The translations under genes and the position numbers were made by a program. The notes beneath the pieces were generated by a model, which saw only the letters and a list, made by a program, of their open reading frames with translations, made no database searches and was not told where the DNA came from. Below are positions 16,670-26,887 of a DNA stretch of 64,000 nucleotides, in pieces. Position 1 is the stretch's first letter. Each line of letters begins with the position of its first letter. Source of the DNA: Chryseobacterium sp. CH21 (lineage in GTDB: Bacteria > Bacteroidota > Bacteroidia > Flavobacteriales > Weeksellaceae); contig NZ_QICI01000061.1 in assembly GCF_004119445.1 (NCBI RefSeq), forward strand, positions 40,507 to 104,506, written 5' to 3'.

Positions 16670-18084
16670 TTAGTGATAATTTTCAATTAAATTCACGAGC
16701 AGTTGAACCCCATAACCTGTTGCTGCTTTTTCCCTGGCATAGCCTACATTCCCAAAGGCTACTCCCGCAATATCCAAATGTGCCCATTTAGGGTGGCTTT
16801 CAATGAATTGCTCTAAGAATTTTGCCGCAATAATACAGTCTCCAATCGGTTTTAAAGAGATGTTTTTCATATCTGCCACATCGGATTGAATATCGTCTTT
16901 CCAGACCTCCCATAAAGGAAGATTCCAAACTCTCTGATTGGTCAGATCTCCGGTTTTTATCAGATTATTTTTCAATTCTTCATTATTAGAGAACATAGCG
17001 GCACAGGTATCCCCAAACATTCGTACTGAACTTCCTGTTAAGGTAGCCAGATCAATCAGGAAATCTGTTTTGTAGTTTTTCGAAAGATAAGACAGCCCGT
17101 CTGCAAGAATCAATCGACCTTCCGCGTCAGTATCAAGCACTTCGATGGTTTTTCCGTTATAGGCTGTGGTCACATCGCTCGGAAGAAGGGCTTTTTCCGA
17201 AACAGCATTGTCGGTAATAGGAAGTACAGCGATGATATTCACCGGAAGCTGCATTTCTGCGGCATAAATTAGTGTTCCCAAAACAGCTGTAGCACCTCCC
17301 ATATCAGATTTCATATAGTGAAGGTTGGCAGAACTTTTAATAGATATTCCTCCCGTATCAAACAAAATGCATTTTCCTACCAGTCCGAAAGTTTTGGCAT
17401 TTTTAACTGTAGTTTTATATTCTAAAATAGTGAAAGCAGCATCATAAGCACTTCCTTGATTAACGGCTAAGTAAGCTCCCAATCCAAGTTCTTCGCATTT
17501 CTTTCTGTTAAAAACGGTATATTTTAATTCATGTTTTTTAGCCAGATTTTTAAGATAGGCACTCAAGGTATCCGGTCTTTTTAGATTAGCTGGTTTGTTG
17601 AGCCATTCCTGGCAGGCAGTCTGCCCGTTAATCAAAGCTTCTGTTTTCTGGCTGATATGGTCTAATTTCTTTTGGCTTAAATTTTCAAAATGCAATTCAA
17701 ATTTTGCATTCCAGAAAGCATGTTTTTTATCAAAAGGGTAATGGTAAGTGCCTGCCAGAAGTCCTGTTACAAATTCTTCAAACTGTTTTTCATTCAAGAA
17801 ATCGGCAAGAGCTAAGGTAGGGACTGCCTGCAGTTTTTCTTTCTGTGTTTGTGAAAATTTAGCAGCAACCTGCTGGATTTCAAAATTTTGTAACGTAGAT
17901 TTTCCTAGTCCAATGAAATAGGTAATTCCTTCTTCATGAGCATTTACAAAGACCTCATATTTCTTTCCTGTAAAGAAAGTAGAAATATTTTTATTAAAAT
18001 TTTTACTGGTTTTTGTCCATTCTTCCTCGGTAAACAGATGGAAAACCTGCGTGTAATTTTTGTTTTTTTATTGATTAGTTTCAT
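16670..18084 (-). pseudogene. leucyl aminopeptidase family M17, frameshifted near the start
   Basis: The catalytic part is intact: LFDTGGISIKSSANLHYMKSD with the metal/catalytic lysine, and DTDAEGRLILADGL, the M17 signature. The frame is open without an ATG from about 18060 down to 16670. An ATG at 18084 begins MKLINKK in another frame and meets the main frame at a run of seven T (18063-18069, plus strand). One added base gives MKLINKK followed by NKNYTQVFHLFTEEEW and a total of 471 residues, the usual M17 length. A TTG at 17797 would give only 375 residues and cut the N-terminal domain in half. M17 enzymes release N-terminal residues from peptides in the cytoplasm as Mn/Zn hexamers. Confidence 0.85.
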
Positions 18085-18156
18085 AAATAGATGTTATATT
18101 TTTCTAGGATCACAGATCATTGCTGTTTGAAAATTTTCTTCAGCAATTTCATGCCT

Positions 18157-19277
18157 CTAGCTTTTAGTACTTTGTTGTTGTGGTTTTACTTCTACAGGGT
18201 TTTCGGTATTGTCATAGAACAGCCATTCAATAGCTCTTGGGAACTCCTGAGACCAGTAAAATTCATTATGGGTACCTTCAGGATTGATATTGGTTTTAAA
18301 TTCAAAATCAAAAAGCTTTTTCTCTTCCCATCTTTTCAGGTATTCTTCAAAAATGTGAATTCTTTTGACCATTTTAGAACCTTCCTGCGCTCCTCCATAA
18401 AGATAAATTTTTGTTTTATAGGGAACCCTGAAATTCATCATCGGGAAGTTGTTGTTCGGTTCTACCCAAAGAGAAGGAGAGAAGATTAACAGCTTGGAAT
18501 AAACTTCCGGATAAAGAAATCCACTGTATATACTGATCAGAGCTCCTAATGAACTTCCCCCGATTCCGGTATTGTCGCGGTCTTTTTTGGTTCTGTAATT
18601 TTCGTCTACAAAAGGTTTTAAAGTATCTGCGATAAATCGGATGTATTTTTTCCCTTCAGAACCATTGGCCACATGGTCATTATCAAAAATATATTCTTTG
18701 ATTCTTTCCTCGCTTCCATGTTCTATGGCAATGATAATAAGATCTCCACGGCCGTATTCTGCAAGGATGGATAGTTTCTTGTCAATCTCCCAGTTTCCGA
18801 ATCCGCTTCCTTCATTGAACAGGTTTTGTGCATCCTGAAGGTACAGTACAGGGTAACTCTTGTCGGTGGTATGATAGTCATACGGAAGAACTGCCCAAAC
18901 CTTACGGTAACGGTCAAGCTGTGGAATATAGAATTTTTCGGAAATAACTTCTGCAATAGGATAGTATTCTTCTTTGAAGGGCCCCCAGTTTAATCTCCAT
19001 TTTTGTACAGAGTCGGAAGTTTTACCCGTTAATTTTTTTGTTTTCCGGTTGGGCGTTATGTTTCCATATTGATCCAGTTCCACATTCTCCCAGCCTCCTT
19101 TTGTAAATTTGTACTCAATTTCGTCAGTGAGAAGCTGGTCTTCAATTTCTATAAAATAATTGGAAGGATCTGTTTTTTGAGCTGGAAATTGTAATCTTTA
19201 GGATTCCAGCTGTTGAAATTTCCGGTGATAAATACCGGTCTGTCGTCTTTTTCTTCTGTATAAAGTTCAAACCTCAT
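18157..19277 (-). pseudogene. glycogen-binding-domain esterase, split by one-base frameshift
   Basis: The main frame is an alpha/beta hydrolase of the enterochelin-esterase type, with nucleophile elbow GGSSLGA, KPFVDENYRTKKDR before it, and a histidine in GTHNEFYW. Upstream, an ATG at 19277 opens MRFELYTEEKDDRPVFITGN and FNSWNPKDYNFQLKK. It joins the main frame at a six-T run (19173-19178) if one base is added, giving 373 residues. The N-terminal piece is an E-set/CBM48-like carbohydrate-binding domain: its GNFNSWNPKD closely resembles GNFNNWNHKD in the N-terminus of neighbouring glgB. A role at glycogen or another glucan is therefore likely, though the ester substrate is unknown. It is divergent from glgB across 200 bases. 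Confidence 0.8.
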
Positions 19278-19477
19278 CGTATGTGTTTAATAAAATAGTG
19301 ATGCTAAATTTATAAAAAAAGATTGTTTTGAAATCATAAAAATGTGAGGTAAAAAATGATATATTTGATAGAAAGACAAAACACGAATTGATATTGATAA
19401 TTATTTGATGAATAATTAATCGCTATTGTCAGTATTTTTCGTAGTTTCAGGGAAATTATAAATGTAAACTGATCTTG

Positions 19478-21423
19478 ATGAATTCTGTTAAAACCTATAC
19501 GCTTTTCACCGATCATGATGTGTATCTTTTCAAAGAAGGTAGGCATTATAAGCTGTATGGTAAATTTGGAGCACATTCTGTGGAAAAAGATGGTGTAAAG
19601 GGAATCTATTTTTCAGTTTGGGCACCCAATGCAAAAAAAGTTTCTGTAATCGGAAATTTTAATAACTGGAATCATAAAGATCATATTTTATTTCCAAGAT
19701 GGGATGAATCAGGGATCTGGGAAGGCTTTATCGAAGGCTTAACCTGGGGAACACTATATAAATATGCTATTGAAACCCCCAGAGGTGAAATTCTGGAGAA
19801 AAGCGATCCCTATGCATTGAGTTGGGAACAGAACATTCAGGCGGCTTCTCTGGTTTCTACCACATGGTATGAGTGGAGTGATAAGGAATGGATGGACAAC
19901 CGCTGGGAAAAAATAAGCTTAAAGCTCCCATATCAGTCTATGAAATGCATTTGGGTTCATGGGTAAGGGAAGGTGATCAGCCCCAACGTTTTTTAAATTA
20001 CAGAGATATTGCCAAAAAACTGGTTCCTTATATAAAGGATATGGGATTTACCCATGTGGAATTTATGCCCGTGATGGAATATCCTTACGAGCCAAGCTGG
20101 GGATATCAGATTACAGGTTTTTATGCAGCCACTTCGCGCTTCGGTTCACCACAGGATCTGATGTTTCTCATTGATGAACTTCATAGAAACGAGATCGGTG
20201 TTATCCTGGATTGGGTTCCATCCCATTTTCCGGGAGATGCTAATGGGCTTCATCGTTTTGATGGATCGTATCTGTATGAACATGAAGACCCAAGAAAAGG
20301 ATTTCATCCGGACTGGAAATCACATATTTTCAATTATGGACGAAACGAAGTCAAATCTTTTCTGATTTCCAATGCCATGTTCTGGCTGGATCGTTATCAT
20401 GCAGATGGATTGCGTGTGGATGCGGTAACCTCAATGCTTCATCTGGATTATTCAAGAAATGAAGGCGAATGGGAGCCTAATATATATGGTGATAATGTGA
20501 ATCTGGAAGCGAAATCCTTTCTGCAGGAGTTTAATACAGCTGTGTATAAGGAATTTGGTGATAATATCATGACCATAGCAGAAGAAAGCTCAGATTTTCC
20601 CCTGCTCACAAAACCTGTTCATGACGGCGGTGTAGGATTTGGAATGAAATGGATGATGGGTTGGATGCATGATACGCTGGATTACTTCAAAGAAGATTTT
20701 CCTAACCGTAAATTCCATCATCATAAACTGACTTTTGCTTCTATGTATATGTATAATGAAAATTATATGATGCCCTTGTCACACGATGAAGTCGTACACG
20801 GAAAAGCAAGTATGATCTATAAAATGAAAGGTGATGAATGGCAGAAATTTGCCAATCTGCGTGCTTTGTATGTCTATATGTATACCCATCCTGGAGCTAA
20901 GCTGCTTTTCATGGGTGATGAATTCGGGCAGACCAGTGAATGGGATTTTACAAGAAGTCTCGACTGGCATTTGCTGAAATATCCTGTTCATAAAGGAATG
21001 CAGGAAATAGTTAAAGAACTGAATCACCTGTACACATCAGAAACTGCCTTTTATGAAAATCAGTTTGATAAACTTGGTTTTGAATGGGTAGAAGCAGATG
21101 ATCTTGAAAACTCAGTGTATGTATATCTGAGAAAAGGGAAAAGAAAGGACGATGTAATGATGGTTGCTTTAAATCTGGCACCCAAAGTACTGGATTATAA
21201 AATAGGGATTCCTGCAGGAACCCATTGGGAAGTTGTTTTAAATTCCGATGATGAAAAATATAGCGGAAGCGGAGTAGAACCTGAGATTTTAGAGGAAAAG
21301 TACGAAGAATGGGGAGGGTATCCGAAAACAATGACCTTAAAACTTCCACCATTGGCAGGAGTTATTTTACGACAGAAGAAAGATAAAAAGTATAAATTAC
21401 ACAGAATTAAACACAAGAGATAA
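19478..21423 (+). pseudogene. glgB: 1,4-alpha-glucan branching enzyme, split by one-base frameshift
   Basis: The first frame (19478-19966) holds the E-set/CBM48 domain (YFSVWAPNAKKVSVIGNFNN). The second (through 21423) holds the GH13 barrel: DGLRVDAVTSMLH with the nucleophile Asp, TIAEESSDFPL with the acid Glu, and PLSHDEVVHGK with the transition-state His-Asp. They join at six A (19908-19913): one more A turns NRWEK into NKLKAPISVYEMHLGSW in frame. The joined protein is 648 residues, normal for GlgB. GlgB cuts alpha-1,4 glucan and makes alpha-1,6 branches. It is followed by glgA after three bases, so it heads a glgBAC operon. A TTG precedes the chosen ATG and is less likely. Confidence 0.9.
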
Positions 21424-21426
21424 AGA

Positions 21427-22833
21427 ATGGTTATTTATCATTTAAGTACAGAATGTTATCCTGTAGCAAAAGTAGGCGGTCTGGCAGATGTAGTAGGAGC
21501 ACTTCCGAAATATCAGAATAAAATAAAAGGAATAGATGCTAAGGTAGTGATGCCTTGGTATAATAAAACCTTTGTCTATGATCATGAATTTGATCTGGTT
21601 TTTGATGGGTTTATTCATCAGGGAGATCATATGCTTCAGGTTCAGGTGTTGAAAGAAAAAACAAATGTTCTGGGATTTGAGCTGTATATGGTTAAAATTC
21701 CCGGATTGTTAGACAGAGAAAACCCTTATGGGTATCAGGATGAAAGCTTCCAGTTTATGGCTTTTCAGCATGGAGTGCTGCATTGGTTGTGCGCTATGGA
21801 AATCCGGCCGGATGTACTGCATTGCCATGACTATCATACAGGTCTGGTTCCTTTTATGGTAGAAAACTGTTCGGAATTCGGATTCTTAAAAGGAGTGAAA
21901 ACCATAGGAACCATTCATAACGGAGAATACCAAGGGATGATGAGCTGGAATATGGCGAATTACATGCCTTCTTTTAATGCTTATCAATGGGGACTGATGG
22001 ATTGGAACGGATTCATGAATCCTCTGGCAAGTATGATCAAATGTGCCGATGCTTTTACCACAGTTTCTGAAGGATACCTTGAAGAACTTTTTATTAGCTT
22101 CCGCGGCCTGGAAAGCCTGGTTCGTCAGGAATTTGGAAAAGCCTATGGAATCATTAACGGTATCGACACCGAAGTCTGGAATCCTGAAACCGATCCGATG
22201 CTGGATTTTAATTTTAACAGCAAGAATGCATTAGCTCAGAAAAAGAAGAACAAAGAGAAACTCTGTAAAGAATATGGTTTGAAACCCGAACTTCCTTTAT
22301 TTGCCTTCATCGGAAGATTTGCAACGGAAAAAGGAGCAGATCTGTTACCGGATGTCGTATGGAAAAGTATTAAGCAAAGCTACGGAGCCTTAAATATTAT
22401 GATTCTCGGCTCAGGAAATACCTACATCGAAAATAAATTAAAAGAATACGATTATACGTATACTAATTTTGCTCTGGATTTGGGTTATAAAGAACATCTT
22501 TCCCATAAGATCTATGCTTCAGCAGATTTCCTTCTGATGCCTTCCAGAGTAGAGCCCTGCGGACTGAATCAAATGTATTCCATGAGATATGGAACCGTTC
22601 CTGTAGTACGATATACGGGAGGACTTAGAGATACCGTAGAAGATATTTCAACAGGAGGAGCAGGTTTAAACTTTACTTATCCTGGTGTAGATGATGTTGT
22701 ACATGCGATGAACAGGGCAATGGCAATTTATAATCAAAAAGGTGTAATGGAAGAACTTATCCATGCTAACATGAATTTTGATTTTGCATGGGAGAAATCT
22801 GCAGAAAAATACATAGCTTTATATAATAGCTGA
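21427..22833 (+). CDS. glgA: glycogen synthase
   Basis: 468 residues, GT5 family. The N-terminal KVGGLADVVGALP at 15-27 binds ADP-glucose, DVLHCHDYHTGL is the conserved central motif, and SRVEPCGLNQMYSMRYG near the end carries the catalytic glutamate region of the GT-B fold. It transfers glucose from ADP-glucose to the non-reducing end of alpha-1,4 glucan in the cytoplasm. It begins three bases after the glgB stop and is followed by glgC after 98 bases, so the three work as a glycogen synthesis unit. Confidence 0.95.
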   Translation: MVIYHLSTECYPVAKVGGLADVVGALPKYQNKIKGIDAKVVMPWYNKTFVYDHEFDLVFDGFIHQGDHMLQVQVLKEKTNVLGFELYMVKIPGLLDRENPYGYQDESFQFMAFQHGVLHWLCAMEIRPDVLHCHDYHTGLVPFMVENCSEFGFLKGVKTIGTIHNGEYQGMMSWNMANYMPSFNAYQWGLMDWNGFMNPLASMIKCADAFTTVSEGYLEELFISFRGLESLVRQEFGKAYGIINGIDTEVWNPETDPMLDFNFNSKNALAQKKKNKEKLCKEYGLKPELPLFAFIGRFATEKGADLLPDVVWKSIKQSYGALNIMILGSGNTYIENKLKEYDYTYTNFALDLGYKEHLSHKIYASADFLLMPSRVEPCGLNQMYSMRYGTVPVVRYTGGLRDTVEDISTGGAGLNFTYPGVDDVVHAMNRAMAIYNQKGVMEELIHANMNFDFAWEKSAEKYIALYNS

Positions 22834-22931
22834 TTTGAATTTAAATATGAAAATAAAGAATGTTTTAAAGGAACATTAAACACTAAGAACCGAACCGTAA
22901 ACTTAATAAAATAAAAAAACGCAAGATATTT

Positions 22932-24200
22932 ATGAATCGAAATGTAATCTCCATTGTTTTAGGAGGAGGCAGAGGGACAAGACTATTCCCGTTAACGTAT
23001 TCCAGATCAAAACCAGCTGTTCCTATTGCAGGAAAATACAGACTGGTAGATATTCCTATTTCAAACTGCCTGAATTCAGGACTGAATAAAATTCTGGTTT
23101 TAACACAGTTTAATTCCGCTTCTCTCAATTCACACATTAAGAACTCTTACCACTTTGATATTTTCAGCAAAGGCTTTGTCGATATTCTGGCAGCTGAACA
23201 AAATGTTGAAAATGACAGCTGGTATCAGGGTACTGCAGACGCAGTACGTCAGTCGATGAAGCATCTTGAAAAATATGATTATGACTATATCCTGATTCTT
23301 TCAGGAGATCAGTTGTATCAGATGGATTTCAGAGAAATGCTGGATTTTCATATCGAAAACGGAGGAGATCTTACCATTGCAACCATTCCGGTAAATGCAA
23401 AAGATGCCACTGGTTTTGGAATCTTAAAATCCGATGATGAGGGTAATATCACTTCTTTCTACGAAAAGCCGGATTATGATATGCTGGAAGGAATGAAATC
23501 TGAAGTTTCAGAAGCTAATAAACATACAGGAAAAGAATTTCTTGCTTCCATGGGAATCTATATCTTCACTAAGAATATCCTTAAAAAGATGTTTGAAGAA
23601 GGAGCTGGTGATGATTTTGGAAAAGATATCATCCCAAGTTCTATTGGAAAATATAAGACCTTGAGCTATCAGTATGAAGGCTACTGGACAGATATTGGAA
23701 CGATAGAATCTTTCTACGAAGCCAATCTGGACCTATGCCTGGATCTGCCGCAGTTTAACCTTTTCTCTTCTTCACCTATCTACACCAGAGCAAGGATGCT
23801 TCCACCGTCAAAAATTAATGGTTCATACGTAAGTAAAGCCGTTTTTGGAGATGGATGTATCATTATGGCAGATAAAATTGAAAATTCCGTGATCGGAAAC
23901 AGAACAAGAATAGATAAAGGAAGTACCATCGTAAATTCTTACGTGATGGGAGCTGATTTCTACCAGAATACAACAGAAATTGTCCTGAACGACAGAGGTG
24001 GCCGTCCGAATATGGGAATCGGAAAATACTGTTATATAGAAAAAGCAATTCTTGATAAAAACTGTTACATTGGTGATAATGTAAAGATCATCGGAGGAAA
24101 ACATATTCCCGATGGTGATTACGGAACTTATTCCGTTCAGGATGGGATTGTAGTGGTGAAGAAAGGAGCTATAATTGCGCCGGGAACACATATCGGGTAA
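22932..24200 (+). CDS. glgC: glucose-1-phosphate adenylyltransferase
   Basis: 422 residues. The N-terminal nucleotidyltransferase signature is LGGGRGTRLFPLT (9-21), followed by SKPAVPIAGKYRLVDIPIS. LSGDQLYQMD is the metal-binding region, YEGYWTDIGTIESFYEANL marks the glucose-phosphate site, and the C-terminal part is a left-handed beta-helix with hexapeptide-like turns (GDGCIIMADKIENSVIG). The enzyme makes ADP-glucose from ATP and glucose-1-phosphate, the committed step before GlgA. It is usually allosterically controlled by sugar phosphates, but the sites cannot be read here. Last gene of the glg unit. Confidence 0.95.
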   Translation: MNRNVISIVLGGGRGTRLFPLTYSRSKPAVPIAGKYRLVDIPISNCLNSGLNKILVLTQFNSASLNSHIKNSYHFDIFSKGFVDILAAEQNVENDSWYQGTADAVRQSMKHLEKYDYDYILILSGDQLYQMDFREMLDFHIENGGDLTIATIPVNAKDATGFGILKSDDEGNITSFYEKPDYDMLEGMKSEVSEANKHTGKEFLASMGIYIFTKNILKKMFEEGAGDDFGKDIIPSSIGKYKTLSYQYEGYWTDIGTIESFYEANLDLCLDLPQFNLFSSSPIYTRARMLPPSKINGSYVSKAVFGDGCIIMADKIENSVIGNRTRIDKGSTIVNSYVMGADFYQNTTEIVLNDRGGRPNMGIGKYCYIEKAILDKNCYIGDNVKIIGGKHIPDGDYGTYSVQDGIVVVKKGAIIAPGTHIG

Positions 24201-24341
24201 AAGAAAGAATGCTTGGTGCTTGGTGCTGGAAGTTATTGATGGCCAAAGTACCACTAGAAGTCTTATTATATAAATTTAGGTTTATTAAGTAAGATGAAAT
24301 GTTTTAAATTATAAAATTTCTAGTGATCATTCACCAAATTG

Positions 24342-24437
24342 TAACTTCCAGCTTCCCTCATCCCGCTTCCCTCACCTAACAAGGTTAATTATTGTTAAAC
24401 ATACAATCAGAGTGATCAGCATATTGTTCACTCTTTT
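24342..24437 (+). repeat. 96-bp direct repeat, copy 1
   Basis: About 90 percent identical to 25606-25701 with no gaps. The last 55 bases (from GGTTAATTATTGTTAAAC to CACTCTTTT) differ at a single position. It ends in a hairpin, AGAGTGA / TCACTCT, followed by TTTT, so it carries a terminator-like structure. The rest of the 24201-24517 gap holds a reverse copy of the CTTCCAGC-type motif near 24207-24237 and nothing else I recognise. Confidence 0.8.
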
Positions 24438-24517
24438 CCATTATTGTAAAGAAATATAATTCAATAATTCTGGTTCTTGTCAACCCATAAAAACACAATT
24501 TTAAAAAAAAGCTATTT

Positions 24518-25482
24518 TTGATGAAATACGAAAACATCCTTTTTAAAATATTATTAATTTTAACAACTTTAGCAGCTAAATGCTATACATCACAAACAGT
24601 TACCGTTCGAGGAATAGCCAGGGATTCTTTAAATAACCTTATAGCAATTAGTGTAAATGATACAATAAGAAAGTTTAGAGACAAAGCATTTGAAAATAAA
24701 GATTGGAAAGAGTATGATGCGTTAGATAATAATAAAAATCTTTTTACGATACCTGATTCTGTGGGGAATTATGTCATCACAGCAAAAGTTACAGATACAT
24801 TGTATTTTTCTAAAAGGAAGCATGTCACCCAAAAATATAAAGTTGCGGATATAGTAAGGAATAATATTCAGGTTTATTTAAAGCGGGCACCCTGTATTCC
24901 TGATAAAGAATGTGATCAGAAAACCCCATCAAAGTTATATATTTTCGTAGGAAAAAAATAAATGTTACTTCTGTAGACAGATCGCAATATTGTGGTGAAA
25001 TGATGGATAGCGAATATAAAGCGGAATATAAAATTGAACAGGAGTTTTCTGAGCATTATCCTTCGTCAACAATTGCTTTTACAGCTTATGACCACAATAG
25101 TATGTATGAGTTTGATTTTAGAAACTATGATCATATATTGGTTTTTGTGGGAGAATACTGTGGAGATTTAATTCATTTGAAATATCAGTTTTTCCCTTTA
25201 TACAAAACAGCTGATGGAAGATGGGCAACCCCAGTGAAGCCTAAAGCAGAACAGATATATCAACTTGACCAATATACACCTTCTAAAATAGAATTTGATC
25301 AATCTGTTAATTTTGAGTTGTCCAATGATTTATCTCAGGAGCAAATTGCTCAATTAAGAAAATATAAATTTCCTGAAAAATATTATGATATTAAGGATCA
25401 CAAAGCAATTCCAATAATGGGAAGATATGCGGAAGATTTAGTGAAAATCTGGAAGGAGATTTATGAGAAAAATAAAGAATAA
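24518..25482 (+). pseudogene. hypothetical secreted protein, split by one-base frameshift
   Basis: The first frame (24518-24961) starts with a signal peptide (MKYENILFKILLILTTLAAK) and ends at LYIFVGKK. The second runs on to 25482 with an ATG only at 25000, but its frame is open back to the same point. One more A in a seven-A run (24952-24958) joins them as FVGKKINVTSVDRSQYCGE, giving 321 residues. No family is recognised. The early segment TVRGIARDSLNNLIAISVND resembles the carboxypeptidase-regulatory-like or TonB-plug-type beta sandwich used in Bacteroidota secreted proteins, which is only a loose impression. It sits alone between the two 96-bp repeats. Confidence 0.65.
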
Positions 25483-25605
25483 ATTAGTAAAAAGAAAGGA
25501 AAGGGGAAGATGAAGGTTATGAATGCCGGAATACAAAAAAGTAATCTATCTATTAGTTTGAAGAATTTTTCAATCAAAAATCCACGAGCGATTTCAGCCT
25601 AACAG

Positions 25606-25701
25606 TAACCTCCAGCTTCCCTCACCCCGCTTCCCGCCTTTAACCAGGTTAATTATTGTTAAACATACGATCAGAGTGATCAGCATATTGTTCACTCTTT
25701 T
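25606..25701 (+). repeat. 96-bp direct repeat, copy 2
   Basis: Partner of 24342-24437, with the same AGAGTGA / TCACTCT hairpin and T run at the right end. It stops 22 bases before the SRPBCC gene start. A -7 box for that gene (TATTTTTG) follows directly after it. Confidence 0.8.
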
Positions 25702-25708
25702 TATTTAT

Positions 25709-25716
25709 ACTATTTT
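25709..25716 (+). promoter_or_regulatory. TAnnTTTG -7 box
   Basis: TATTTTTG, seven bases before the ATG of the SRPBCC gene, just downstream of repeat copy 2. A very short leader is implied. Confidence 0.45.
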
Positions 25717-25722
25717 TGTGCG

Positions 25723-26763
25723 ATGCGTATTTTTAAGATATTAACTTTTATCGTTGTTTTGTTGGGAGGAGCTTATGCTGCTTCCATGTATTATTTTGTG
25801 GACGAAAGTAAAAATTTCACCATTGAAAAAGAGATTGATTATCCTGTAGATAAGGTTTTTGCCCAATTTAATAATCTTCAGAATTTCACAAGATGGAACA
25901 ATTTTTTTACCAGTTCACAATCTATAGATATTGATTATTATACGCCTTATGAAGGGCAGGGAAGTGCCATCAGCTATGTAGATTCTAAAAATGATACCGA
26001 TGGAGAAATGTTCATCAGGTATGAAAATCCTAATAAGACTTTAAAGTATCAGCTTTTCGAGGATGAAAATGAAAATCCTACACTGGTTGATGTGAAGTTT
26101 AAGCCTGTTTCTGCTGAAAAAACAAAAATCATCTGGTACGTACATACCCCAAAATTATCGGTCTGGAAAAGAGTAGGAAACTTCTGGACAGAAGACCGTT
26201 TTGCTGAAAATATCAACAAAAGTATGGCGAATCTTAAAAACTCTTTAGGAAATAAAGTGGAAAAAGATAACCAGATGGCAGCCATCAAATATGACAGTCT
26301 GATGGTGGAAAATGAAGAAGATAAACTGCTGTTGGGGATCAATGTAAGTACATCAAACAAGAAAGATGCGCTCTATAAAAATATCGTGATGAATTATAAC
26401 AAGGTTTATAATTTCGTGACGATGGACCTTGGAAAAAGAGATGATGAATTCGGGTATCCGATTCTGATTACCGATGCGGATAATTACAAAGACAAGGAGG
26501 TTTCTTATTTCCTCGGAATTCCGCTTTCTAAGAAAATCGGAGTGTCTGATAATAATTTTAATTTCAGGTCTGTAAATCCGTCTCAAAACTACGTAATGTA
26601 CTACAAAGGGAATTATGAGGGGCGAATTCGGGCAATTCAACAGCTTATTCAGAAAGCCAAAAAAGACGAGATGCGCTTCGGAGATATCCGCCAGACCTTT
26701 ATTGAACGTCCGATGGATGGACAGGAAGTGAATGTTAAGCTCTCATTATCAGTGTATAAGTAA
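25723..26763 (+). CDS. SRPBCC (START-like) and GyrI-like domain protein
   Basis: 346 residues. A single N-terminal hydrophobic helix (residues about 5-22) acts as anchor or signal. Residues about 30-175 form an SRPBCC domain, beginning FTIEKEIDYPVDKVFAQFNN and NFTRWNNFF, the standard polyketide-cyclase/START-like opening that binds hydrophobic ligands. The rest (about 195-346) looks like the GyrI/BacR effector-binding fold by position and strand pattern. Ligand and role unknown. Transcribed alone ahead of sucA. Confidence 0.75.
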   Translation: MRIFKILTFIVVLLGGAYAASMYYFVDESKNFTIEKEIDYPVDKVFAQFNNLQNFTRWNNFFTSSQSIDIDYYTPYEGQGSAISYVDSKNDTDGEMFIRYENPNKTLKYQLFEDENENPTLVDVKFKPVSAEKTKIIWYVHTPKLSVWKRVGNFWTEDRFAENINKSMANLKNSLGNKVEKDNQMAAIKYDSLMVENEEDKLLLGINVSTSNKKDALYKNIVMNYNKVYNFVTMDLGKRDDEFGYPILITDADNYKDKEVSYFLGIPLSKKIGVSDNNFNFRSVNPSQNYVMYYKGNYEGRIRAIQQLIQKAKKDEMRFGDIRQTFIERPMDGQEVNVKLSLSVYK

Positions 26764-26832
26764 TTTTTTTTTAATTATTTTTTTCTTAAGTTTTTTTAAC
26801 GGTTTCAGACTGTTCTAACTCGGTTTTTTTAT

Positions 26833-26840
26833 TAAATTTG
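26833..26840 (+). promoter_or_regulatory. TAnnTTTG -7 box of sucAB
   Basis: TAAATTTG, 48 bases before the sucA ATG, in an AT-rich gap. Confidence 0.55.
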
Positions 26841-26887
26841 AAGATTAATTCTACAAATAAATTTTAATAAATAGATAAACTGTAATA

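Noticed and set aside
17797..17797. TTG at 17797 as the true start of the M17 aminopeptidase
   Set aside because: The frame stays open and protein-like for about 260 bases upstream, and the shorter product would lose most of the N-terminal domain.
24510..24517. TATTTTTG as promoter of the gene at 24518
   Set aside because: The box touches the ATG, so transcription would start inside the gene; probably chance in AT-rich DNA.
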